Assembly: GCA_008931825.1 (NCBI GenBank)
Contig: QXVZ01010347.1
Coordinates: 50,405-114,404 of the forward strand
DNA length: 64,000 nt
Origin: Phallusia fumigata
Taxonomy: Eukaryota; Chordata; Ascidiacea; Phlebobranchia; Ascidiidae
Direction: 5' to 3'
Of this stretch, positions 50,501 to 62,500 are shown piece after piece. Positions within the stretch are counted from its first letter, which is position 1. Each line of letters starts with the position of its first letter. The notes beneath the pieces were generated by a model. It had not been told where the DNA came from, made no database searches, and saw nothing but the letters and a program-made list of their open reading frames with translations. A program made the position numbers and the translations under genes.

Positions 50501-53500
50501 GCTACGACGAAAGCGACATGCTCGGAAAATCCTTCTTCAACTACTGTCATGTCCTTGATATAAAACCGCTTGAAGACTTCTTCCACAAATGTATGTCTGT
50601 TGGTTAATTCGCTGACACTAGCTGTAAATCACCACTCATAATCGGTTTCTTTCATATCTGACAGTGTACCGCCTCAACCAGATTGAAACCAGCCATTACC
50701 GTTTCCTCTCAAAGACGGGTGGTTACCAATGGATCGTGTCGCAGGCCACTGTAATTCCATGCTCTAAAAATCAGAAGCCTCAGTGCGTCGTTTGCGTCCA
50801 CTACGTGTTGAGGTGCTTGATGTCTACTTTTGAGTTTAACTGTATATTAACAACAGCGAAGTTAACATGCGAATATGTGTTTCAGTGGCCCGGTCAACGA
50901 ACACGTTGTGTTTTCAAAGGAACAGCACCAGTACGTTGGTGCATTGCCATTCAACATTGTTCCAATTGAAACTAGCGATGAAGAGGTACGTGCAATAAAA
51001 GTGAAACCTGTCCATTAAATTTCAACTGCGATATTCCTTTGATGCGATAACGTAATTCCAAGAACGAACGCCAGCAATTTATTTTCTCTACATGGTGGCA
51101 TTTCCGCACCATTTAAGCAGACGCCGCGAATCGACCGAACACCTCTTGCGATTGTGACGCAACATGTACATTGCGAAACGCTTTAATTGTCCAATACGCG
51201 TAATATACGTTCAAAATTAGCGCTACCTTTTGTACGCTTTTGCCGTATGGTGGCTTGATAATAGCTCTATTAATAGTCTTGATTCTTCCTCCGTGGAATA
51301 TTCCCACTATCAATGAGTGTTTTTTCTCAGGAACAAGCCGAAATTGAAGAAGTCAGCAAATTTGTTCTTGACGACAACAATAACGCGTTTATCGACGACC
51401 TGCTAAAACCCACCAAATCACCAGGTCAGTTTTTTGCCGAAAAACAAATATACAATTACCGAACTAAATATACAGTTGATGTATAAGTACATATATATCG
51501 TTGATACTCTTACAAAGGTCAAGTGGGTAAATTTAAGCTAAGTTGTTTAGGCACTGATCATGGTCAATTATTAACCAAGTGATAAAGCGTTGTTTAACCG
51601 TGATTTTCCCCGGAACAGTTTATCCTCTCAGGTTGACAATGACTTCTTTGTAAACCCTTCGTTGGTTTTCAACCAACAGTAACACATAACTTACTTTTAT
51701 GTTCAGCAGTCAAGGAACAAGCACCACATTCGTACGGCGATTTCAAGATTGTGCCGCTTACCTTGACCGACATGGATGAGAATGACGGTGGGTGAAATAT
51801 GGCGCAATGCTGTCGGTGGTGCTTTTGAATTATAAACCCCTTGACTTGAGCCCCTATTCCAGCGTATATATTTCGATACAAGCGCCCGACTATATTAGAG
51901 AAATTCTTTATGTGCAGAAATTACATTGGACGACAGTCTCATTTTCAACGCTCCGTCCATCGGAGATCCATGGACCTACAGTTCACCCGAAAAGGGTAAG
52001 CGAGGTTTCAAATCAATGTATTGATCGTTTTTCTTGGTCTTTGTTGCGTAACCAGTTACGTAAAATATAATATTATTTTTAGCTTGCCAGAGATGTCAGG
52101 TATTTGGCACAAACAAATCGAATTCTGATTTATTGTAAAAATTAACAGAGCAATTGGAGGACTTGTTCCGTGATGTGACAGTCGAAAGCGCTTCAATCCA
52201 GAAACCAAACCAGGACGGCCGGCAGCAGCAGAAAGCATTTGTCATGTCATCGCCACCATCCGAGGTAAGCGTCAGGTTTATTTTCGCTCCACAATTGACG
52301 TGCAAACCGCCAGGTGCCCCTGGCCTGTAAGCCTCATACCCAGGCTCGCGACCCAATCAAAAGTTACCCTGGCCCCGACACCCTTTCCGCCCAATAACCC
52401 CTGTTTCCCATTCCGTTCACAAATTCGTGCTTTGACGCCGTTTATTAGATGGATGGTGTCAAACTTTCATGCCCCTTGAAACTTCCGTTTGCTGTGTCTG
52501 ACGTCAAGCGCCAGCAAAATGTTGCTCCCTAGAGCGAGAAGTATGTTTTATTGGCGATAAACAGTAGCCCGCGGGGCAAAGCGGCTGCATGCGATTGTTG
52601 TTATTTGGCGCCGCCACCGCCCGCGGCATTCGTTCGTGCATTTACGTCATGCAATGCGCGGTAGGTATTTCACTTGGGAAGCAATATGTGTGGAGACAGA
52701 TTATGTGGATTGCACGGATATCTTTTTTTAACAACAACGCGCTTCAAATAATTCTCCCATTTGAACTCACGTAATATTGTATTTCAATACAACGGTTCAA
52801 ATATATTCGCTGCGAATGAGGAGAATTTCATTCGGTAAACGATTTATCTACGAACCGTGCAGCAACACCATAATCTATACGCAAGATAAACCTTTGCTCC
52901 ACATAAACCGCCCCTTGTTCTGTTATCTGGTCCTTCTATGTCCTTCCTTGTCCATGGATATTTGCTTAATGTCGAATTGGTTTCAACAGGCGCAGAATCA
53001 AATCGATAACGGCGGCGGAATGACGCGCATCATGCCAACGTCCATGTTCGACAAAGACCGACCATCGCCCTTACCATTCAACACGCAGGACCTCCGACGA
53101 AGCTCCATAAGCCCGTGCGACATCGCCTGCTGCGGAAGTCCCAACAGCCTTCCCGGTGGGTTCCAGTACGACGAAGGACCAACGTCGCACGGGCCCAGGT
53201 CCCTGGCGCGAGATATTGGCCGATTCCAGAAGTATCAAACCGTACCCGTGCGGGATGAGAAGTTCGCTGAGCACAAAGCAAATCTGCAACGCGGTTATGT
53301 GGGCAATTTAAACAACGCGGATCTACACCTAGCCTATGCCCGAAAACGGAACCACTCGAATAACGCACCGGGCAAGTTTGCGTCACCCACAGCACCGCTA
53401 CTGCCCAGTCAAAAGCGAAGATGTTTGAGTCGCGAAACACATGCGATGTTTAATGGAAACACGCCACAAAGTGAGCAACCTAATTATATTTCCCTTCTGT

Positions 53501-54579
53501 ACATATTTTAGCTGATCGACGCCTGTTTACGGCTATACATGAATATTACTGAACTGAAATGATTTATCTCGGCATATACCACAATCCTTTATCTTCCTTG
53601 TTCTTAGTATAAAATCATGAATTGTTAGTGGCACTTATTATACAGGACTATCACTTTATTGTTTGGCATTGGTTTTCTTCCCTTCGACTGGTTCGAGGTA
53701 CAGGCCGATTCTAACTAGTCGTATGTTTACTTTTTCAGCAAAAAGCCGCAACCCAGCACAGCTACAGCAGTTTGTCAATGTGTTACTTCAACCTGGAACC
53801 GGTTACGGCTGCACAGGTGAGGTCAACTTTCTTTGTTCGCAAGACAATCAGCGAATGTGTGATTTAGCAGCCTAGGGCCGTATCTTTATTAAGAACGATT
53901 TATTAAAGCCTTAACCCACAGACATCAAACAAACCGGTGGCGTCGCGGATTTACGCTTACGAAGCCTTAAAAAATGCCACAATCTCAATGGTTTTTGCCA
54001 AAATTAAAATCCGGTAAATTTTCCTACAGGCGAGAAACGTGATGGGCGCAACGAGCCACTACGAAACTTCTTTCTACAGCGGGACATCTTTAGCCCTGGA
54101 GCCGGTAAGAAAAGTTGTTAAACCTCCAATGGTTTCACATGTTTTTGTCGCAACTGCGTGGTATACCAATACCCAGTGAAAGATATTTGTACCTCACATA
54201 TATTGTAAATTATTGTTTTAACATTTTCTGACATAATCAGCGGTGCTGCCTAAATTCAAAACTACCAGGTGTTTAAGCCACTAAAACTCACACCCCCAAA
54301 AATGTGACGAAGGCTGTTCAACAAAACGGCAATTTCTCAAGCTTGCGTCAGCCAAACTCCCCACGGCGCTTTAGGCGCAAGGACAAGCGTATGTTGATAA
54401 TCGACTTCTATAACCAGCATTTCCTCTTACGCCTAACAGATTTTAACTCATGGAATTCCAATCTCCTGCCGGAGCTGTCGGTACGAGACTGCGAGGTTAA
54501 CGCTCCTCTACTGCTCAGCGACGGCAAGCTACCACTGGCAGCGGATTGTGTACATGCGCTGGACGAGGAGATAATGTAG
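47523..54579 (+). CDS. HIF1A: Hypoxia-inducible factor alpha (bHLH-PAS)
   Basis: Oxygen-regulated transcription factor that pairs with ARNT. Nineteen exons in phase: 47523-47569, 47654-47776, 48004-48104, 48174-48328, 48409-48493, 48613-48710, 50027-50063, 50140-50275, 50484-50590, 50665-50812, 50886-50985, 51331-51424, 51707-51787, 51918-51995, 52149-52264, 52990-53470, 53739-53816, 54030-54104, 54440-54579. They give 2280 nt, 759 residues. The basic helix-loop-helix reads [21 protein letters not shown] (about 105-175) has [18 protein letters not shown], and PAS-B (about 225-345) has [26 protein letters not shown] and [26 protein letters not shown] (Pro about 450) resembles a prolyl-hydroxylation degron with Asn for the second Leu of LxxLAP. 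The C-terminus, [15 protein letters not shown], keeps the asparagine used by FIH. The symbol marks the HIF1A/EPAS1 family, not one vertebrate paralogue. Confidence 0.93.
48711..50026. other. Large HIF-alpha intron with a GC-richer island and a tRNA-like A box
   Basis: This 1.3-kb intron separates two PAS exons. At 48905-48980 it has TAGTCGTTAGGATTAG followed by CAGTTCGGGCGC, reminiscent of the A and B boxes of tRNA-Glu and of tRNA-derived SINEs. At 49430-49740 the base composition is clearly richer in GC and CpG than the surroundings, which could mark an internal promoter. No exon with family similarity is seen. Confidence 0.35.
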
Positions 54580-56553
54580 CGGGGATTACGTCGGTAACGC
54601 TTCAAAACCTGCTCAGCTAAACAGAGCAAGCATCTGGAATTGTTATAATCCGTGGTGTGAGTGCGCTAAGTGTTTGTGTCCTTCCGCGAGTGCTTGAGTG
54701 CGAAACCGCGATTGTGCCAAAAATGTATGGGAGTCTGTGTCCCTTGTCCTGTGTTCCAGCCAGTTCACTTTTTTAACGATCATGCGTGTTTGTATGTGTG
54801 TGTGTGTGTGATTCAGCGTGGTTGTATGCCTGTTGTCTACCTACGTGACGCATTTAAAACTACTGCCTGATATTATTAAGCGCGATTTTGACGCCAAAAC
54901 AGGCAGTTGGCTGACGCAACCAATTGCACTTGTGTATTGCAATGTCCACTATTTAATTCTCTTGCACGCGCGCTTTTCAATCATGGATGCTGCGCGTCGG
55001 TAACAACGGGTTTTTATGTTCATGATTCTTTCTGAACTATGTACCTGCTCGCACCACTTGTTTCCGGACTTGAGGCAAAATACCTCAAGTTTTCTCTTAT
55101 TCGTTATCTGTCCCCCTCTATTCGCTTCTAACCGGTTTAAAATCGAGGCCATCAGATCGGTCGCTCTGACTGTTATTTCAAAATTTCTCTTTTTTTACGC
55201 TGTTTTAATTGTTCCAGCTTTTTCTCTTGTCGTAATGTGTTTACTCGTCGGAAAAAAAATTCACCTGGATTTTTGAGTGCAAATTCTAACACCTAGGCTA
55301 ATTTAATCACTGCGTCCTAGGGCAAAGTGTCTTAACAAGGTGACTAGGGGTTAATATACGCCCAGTCTAACTGTGCGTTTCGTCCTTTTTAATAGTGTTT
55401 TTGTATATTACGCCTGTGGCCGTGCCATTTGCTTATCCACATGAAAGGTCTTTTACCTGTCGTGGAACAACTCCCCGTTTAATTCAACCGCTTTCTCGTT
55501 GGCAAAATGTCCCATCTCGAAAATTTCGTCGCACCTACTACATTTGTGTTGTTACTTTGGACGAGAAATTGTATCATGTTGTTGTTGGGAGATTGTACAT
55601 ACAAATAAAATGGAATAAACTACCTTGTGAGTGGCATCGTTTACGCAAATGATATATACTTGGGTTAAAAGGTTACTTGCAGAAGTTAAATTTTTGGATG
55701 GACGAAGGTCGTTGCTGCTATTTGCTGTAGCCAGCGCAAGGTTATGATTTGAACAGCAAAAAGGAGACGTACTTGATTGTTTGCCAGGTTATGGGTATTT
55801 AGTCTGACAAATTCAGCAGTTACGAAATGAACAAACATACGTTAACGGCGTGAAACACGTCACGCTTCAACCAACACAAAAAAGTGTATATTTTGCATAC
55901 AGATGCTAAGCAATTTGCAAACAGATCTGCCCCGTTAGGCGCGTTTGAGAGCGCCGTATTGTATTCTATTTTGTAAATATTGGACGGATGCTAACTTGTG
56001 TGCTGAATATCGTTGCTGAAGCTTACCCATATAGAATTTTTTTCTGCCGCTTAGTGGAGTTGCAGCCACAAAAACATATATAATTGCTGTGTGTATATGG
56101 GTAGTGATAATTGTAGTCTTCTAAAGTTATATTTCTTACAGTAGTTTTAGCTTTATAGTTACCAAATTTTAATGAATTCAGTGCAACTTGTTGTGGTGCA
56201 CTGTTTACTTTTGAGGGTTACAATTAACTTGTTAGGTTTGCACCAGAAACCATTTGGGTAACAATATTAAATTTTGTTTCAAAATAAAATACAGCTTTCT
56301 TTGTTTGATTTCTTTTGCAAACCACTTAAATTAAAGTCAGATAGAAGCCTTTTTTACACACACATAAGTTGCACCTTTTAAGCAGCACACATCATTTCAA
56401 CTTTATGTTTTTTTGCAGTTTTGCACAGAAGCTTTTGACACAAATGTTTGTTGTGTAACAGTACATGATTTATTTTGTCTGGTCAACTTTTTGCTATTGG
56501 TTACTTTTATATCAGGTTGTTTTTGTGACAAAGTAAAAAGTCATTGTTCTGTG
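54580..56553. other. Intergenic region between HIF-alpha and SARDH-B
   Basis: HIF-alpha 3' UTR, with a short TG run near 54796 and a candidate AATAAA at 55604-55609 about 1 kb after the stop, followed by about 0.9 kb of AT-rich sequence before the SARDH-B start. No supported gene. Confidence 0.45.
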
Positions 56554-59500
56554 ATGAGACTAATCAGCAGCTGTAATAAAGTCCATTGGGTTCTGGCCAA
56601 ACAGAGGAGTTGTACACAATACTGCAGGTGACACAGATCCAGTTTTTTAACAGCCCTTCTATTATTTATCAAACTAATGCAACTCTAAATATTCAGATTT
56701 ATTAGCACACTGAACTACAGCAAGATTGTAACCAAATCCTGCTTGCATCAGCATTCTTCCAGTCGCAACAATGGAACTTCTACAGGTCAGCAATTACCTG
56801 AGGAAGCTGATGTAGTTGTAATTGGAGGTGGAAGTATTGGTTGCAGCACTACCTATCACCTTGCGAAGTTTGGGGCTGGGAAGGTTGTTCTACTTGAAAA
56901 AGACAAACTGACTGCTGGAACGACATGGCACACTGCAGGTTAGTCTCTCTTCCTGGGCTATTGTTTGAATTTAAACTTATGACAGTAAGATTGCAGTAAA
57001 ATTGACAAAAAGTGGGGACTCAAAATAGTGATAGCTTTAGTTTCAGAGAAACTGGTAGGAAACTTTTCATTGTTTTAAATTTATTTATGACCATTACAAC
57101 TGCTGTTGTATCATTGGCTTGATGATATCAAACCGAAGCATAAACTAGTAGGCATGTCAAAGATCATTGTTGTGTCTGCAAATTGAAATGGGAAAAAAGG
57201 AAATCTCCTCCTGTGAAAATAGGTCCCACTTACAGGATTTTTTAGCTGTTTGTGTAATAAGTGAACAAAAATGTTAAAAAAATATTGCAATGGAACATCA
57301 GAATTGTGCCCGCTTCCGCTCCGGGAAATTTTTTGTTGGCTTCCAGGGAAATTTGCATATATTCTAGGCCTGTTACCAGCCATTGTGTAGACGAAATGAA
57401 AATTGTGTCTGCCATCCTGTTAAAAATGTTTCTGGACGTAGCAGCGCCTATACAACGCCGTTTGGTTCATTTTTTGGAGAATACTCGGCGGCGCATTTGA
57501 ACCAGGGTGCAAAAGTGCACCAGGGTGCGAAAGACTGAAGATAATACATCTGCCATTGTTTAGACCACGACTGCCGAACCGGGCCACATGCGACCTCGAC
57601 GTATACCAAACGCTTTTTTAATTTGGTATAAATCAGTGGTTCTCAACATAAGACTTCAAGTTTGTACGGAGCCGCCTAAAATAACGTAATTTTTTCCACA
57701 AGATAACAAAACCACAAGAAACGCAGCTGCTTACTCTCTGGAACTCGACCCCAAAATGAAAGCAGACAATCACATTAAATTGCTTGTACCAGCTCCAGGA
57801 CTAAACGCAAGTCCAGCAGCTCCTGAAATTTTTGGGCAGCATCTACGGCCATAGGTGTTGCAAACATTTTCATCTGGGCCAGTGCGGTAACAATTAAAAC
57901 AAACCGTTATTAGCATAAGCGATTTTATAGCGTTAAATATGATTTTTGCAGTATTGTGAGACCCACAAGAAGAGTAGCTACGAGTCGCGGTTAAGAACTA
58001 CTGGTATAAATGCATTCCAGTTGGAAACACTGAGACTGTGCCTTATTTTATCACGACCTCGTGCAATCGCAAAATGTATCAAAATTTAAGGATTTGTGAC
58101 GTTACAATGAAAACATTGTAGAAGTCGTTGTTGGTGGTAGATTTTGAAAAATATTGTAATAACTTTCTTTGTATAAAAGTGGCCCGCAACACCTAAAAGT
58201 ATAGGCAGGCCTGGTTTAGACATTGAAAGTAAAATAACACCTGGTTGGAGCCAGAATTCAACTACTAACAACCATAGTTATGCCACCTGCACATAAACTG
58301 CCATACTTTAGAAAAAGCGGTCCGTTTATTTTTGTGCGTAGCAGAATTAACCAAGCTTGTGATTCATACAACACTCGAGTCAGGGCCAGATTAAAAGCCC
58401 AAAGAGAGGAACGTCTGGCCACTAATTGTGACGAGACAACACAAATTCAAGAGATGTATTTCGGAGCAACAAAGTTGAACGCGTGGAAACAGTTTAAACT
58501 ACTTGTGAAGAATTTCACTGTAGATGCCAAGCTATACTTTGTTTTGTGCTGTAGTAGGAAAAAATTACTATTTTACACAGGTTTGCTGTGGCGAGCTATG
58601 ACTCACGAGTTTGAGATGAGGATCGTGGAAGACACGCGAACCTTGATGACGTCAATATTACCGCAGGAGACCGACAGTGAAACAGGATGGGTGCAAACTG
58701 GAGGTTTGTTCACTGCAAACAACCAAACCAGAATGGACGCATACAAACGAATGGCAACGGTAAATTTAAGTCCATGTTCGTAATTTACTTCGCATTTTCG
58801 TATCTATTTACTTTGTTTACAACGTGTGTACGTTCTATTTTTTGCGCCCAAATTACACCTCTTTTTATATCTGACAGTATATACTCATGTCTCTGTCTTA
58901 TCGTCCATAACTACACTAGCTTAGTGCATTTGTTCACCGCTGCAAAATCTTTTAGGGGTGAACCATTCACCCGGTTAAGAAGCACTGCACTTTGTATAAC
59001 GCTCCCTAAAAATGTATCAGCCGAATGAGCCACAGGATTGTAGACTATAAGTAGTGCCATTTCTCTTTTATCACTGCATTCGTCGACACCTGAGTTGATA
59101 GAGCGGTGGACTGTATTGGCTGCAAGCTATTGGTCGCTGCTGGTTAGGCTCGGGTTAAAAAGATTGTTCTTGTTTTTTGACAGCTTGCGAAACTTTTGGG
59201 AATCGAAACTCACATTTTAACGTCATCTGAAATACCTCAAGTGCACCACCTACTGGATAGTTCAAAGTTTGTTGGAGCTCTGTATAGTCCACTAGATGGC
59301 ACTATGGATCCAACTGGAGCATGTGTTTCTTACACCAAAGCGGCTGCAAAGTATGGTGCCCAGGTAATACAAACACAATATTGCACGGTGTAAGGTGCAA
59401 ATGTTGATGTATATGCGTTGGACCATTTGTATTTTGTTGGTTACTTACTTTTGTCCAATTTTAGGTTTTCGAGGGTTGCAGCGTGAAAGAAATCGACACG

Positions 59501-62500
59501 GTGGTGGACGATTTTGGCATCGAAAGAATCTCCGGTATTAAAACGAGCCGCGGATCAATCAAAACTACCCAAGTGATCAACTGCGCTGGTGTGTGGGCCC
59601 CCAACATTAGTCAGGTGCGTTGCAATTTTGTAACAATAAGTGATGCATTAGACCTCTGATTTGTGTTGCCCAGATGGTGAACATTGATACACCCCAAGTT
59701 ACGTACAGACACGCGTATGTGGTGACCGAACCGTTAGAGGGCGTTCGCAACCTGCCGAATGTTCGAGACCACGATGGGTCAATTTACATTAAACGACAGG
59801 GGATACTTTGCAAGTGGGAGGTTATGAGACGAATCCCATTTTCTGCGAAAAGGCAAGTAAGCTTTTTTTTCGTTGCGGTACCACGAACACTTGAATCATC
59901 TGTCTTGTGCACTTGTCGGCGTTATCAATCAAATAAATTATCGTATGCAGGTGGCGACAGACTTTGCCTTTGGTCTATATACCTTGGATTGGGATGTGTT
60001 TGGTCGACATCTTTCTGTGGCTTGTGACGTTATGCCAGTCATCGCGAAAACGGGGATAAGATCAACTATTTGTGGACCTGGTAAACAAAAATAAAACAGC
60101 CATCGTAAACATTTACCATCGCACCAAATTAGTTTTTATTTGTTTTTGACAACTTGAATTCCTTGCCCTGTTAGAGTCCTTCACTCCCGACAAACAACCT
60201 CTTGTGGGTGAATCCCCCAAAGTGCGAGGATTTTTTTTCGCGAGCGGATTTAATAGTGGTGGCATGATGCTCGGTGGAGGCGGTGGAAAGCAAATAGCGC
60301 TGTGGGCGCTACGCGGGAAACCTGAAATTGACTTGTTTCCTTGGGACATAAGGTACATTTTGTAGCGTTTTGTTAAGTTTTCCTTACGTAGACGTAATGG
60401 ACGTAGCTGTCTGATCTGCTTTGTATTGCCACTTGTGGACATTTGTTCTCTTGTTTACGCTGACACCGCCAGATTTGGCCACATTAACATTGCCGAATTT
60501 AACGCCATGCGTCGGTTTAACGTCAGATGTATTGCTTTGTACGTTTTTCGTATTTTAGGTATTTGCTTATCTTACCGACCATCACCAAAACCGGACACTT
60601 GTATAGTACTTTGTTTCAAAATCCCCTTTGTATTTAGCCTCGAAGTTTGTTTATACATGTGCTGATTTACCGTTTATTAATCGCAGGAGATTTCCATCGA
60701 GTTTGGTCACAAACAAAACGTGGCTCACTGAGAGATCACACGAGGCATACGCGAAACATTATTCGACGGCTTTTCCACACGACCAACCTCTGAGTGGAAG
60801 AAACATGCGGAAGGACGCTTTGCATCAGGTGAACAAGCTGTTTGTTGAACGAATTCCTCCCTACACATAATGCAGGTATGGGACATGAAACTGTAAAACA
60901 GTATCAGTAATTTTCCCACGTTATTGTTGGTTTCCTTTTCTGAAGGTTCAGCAGCTGCCAGCCCCCTAAAATGGGTCCAACTGTGAAAAATGTTAAAATT
61001 TTATGAGATTGAGATAATTTGTTATGCATGCTATTGTCGTGTGTTAAATTATTTATTTGAACCTATAGCCATTCCCCCTATAAAATTTAGACATTTTACA
61101 TAACATGTCATTGTGGTGTATGAATTTATTTATTTGATACCATAGCCCCCATGTGTTTACCAACTATTCCTCCAAAATGGGTTAATTTCTGTGACAATTT
61201 TAGAACCAGATGACATTTACGATAGTGGTACATTGATTGCTGTGTTTAACCCTGAAGCCCCAGCAGTTAACCTTTTAGTCCTATTAAGTCTATAGATACG
61301 GTCATAGATGGGTCCGTCATTCCGTTTTCTTAACTAATAGTGTGATTACAAACTTTGTTTCACAGTTAAACAGATTATATGGAATTTACCAGATATATCT
61401 GCCACAATTTTAACCTATTTTTGAAAAAAATGCGTAACTTTGCATGTGTTTCTACGTACTGAAACCATCATGCGATGAATTGTACCTTACTCTTTGTGTC
61501 TTATTCTAGGTTTTCCTGGACAGAGGTTGCTTTTTCGAGGAAAAGCACGGCTGGGAGCGACCAGCTTATTTCACGGATGGGCCGAAAGCCGAAGTGAAAA
61601 AGTACGACTTCTATGGTGCTTACAATAACAAAATCCACGAAGACTACCACTACAAAACTCGCCTTCACCACGAATACACTTTCCGATACCCGGGACCTGT
61701 CCATGATGCGGTATGAAACAATGCTTTTGATCAAACATTTTTCGCATAAATTTTAAACGACGCTAGTTGTCCTTTAATTGTGTGTTTAGTTGCAGATTGT
61801 TACACTAAGCGAACTACCAAAGCTATCAGTAATTAACTGCTGTACAGTACTGCACCAACCTTCAGCATCAAAACGCAATACAACATGATACGTTTGCCTC
61901 TACAGTGCATTGTTGCCCATTTATTGCAGATTGGCAAAGAGTGCAAAGCATGTCGAACGTCCTGCGTTGTGTTCAACACTAGTTACATGGGTAAGTTGGT
62001 GCTGGAAGGTCCTGACGCCACCAAGGCAGCCAAACTTCTCTTCTCTCGTGACGTCACAGCTGATCCGAACTGTAATACGAGCACTTACACCCTGATGTTG
62101 AACGATAAGGGAGGGATTGAATCTGATCTTGTTGTGTGCAAGATGGACACTGGAGAACATGGTAAGATTGACAAAACTTTAGACTACAGAAAACTCCGGC
62201 AAATTGTCCCCTAATGAAAGTCGTTCGCAAACACGTTTCAAAATGTTTCCAGCAATACAGGCTAAAAGTGGCAACTTCCTGGGGACGAAATACATAGTAT
62301 TGCTTAAATTTGCAACGTTAAACCGTTGGAAATAAAGTTGTCTTTTCAAAACTTGGTCCGTATTTCGGTATGTGTGGCGATATATGCGTTTGTGCGAACC
62401 AAAACAATAATGCAACAAAATTGGGGTAAAGTAAGGAAATAATAACACACACATTACTATGAGCAGGCTGCGTGGTTTACTTAAACAAATTTATTATGTA

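Noticed and set aside
58280-58580. Upstream extension of the exon at 58581 (frame starting [10 protein letters not shown])
   Set aside because: A good acceptor (TTTTACACAG) at 58580 and the exact match to copy A and human SARDH show the exon starts at 58581.
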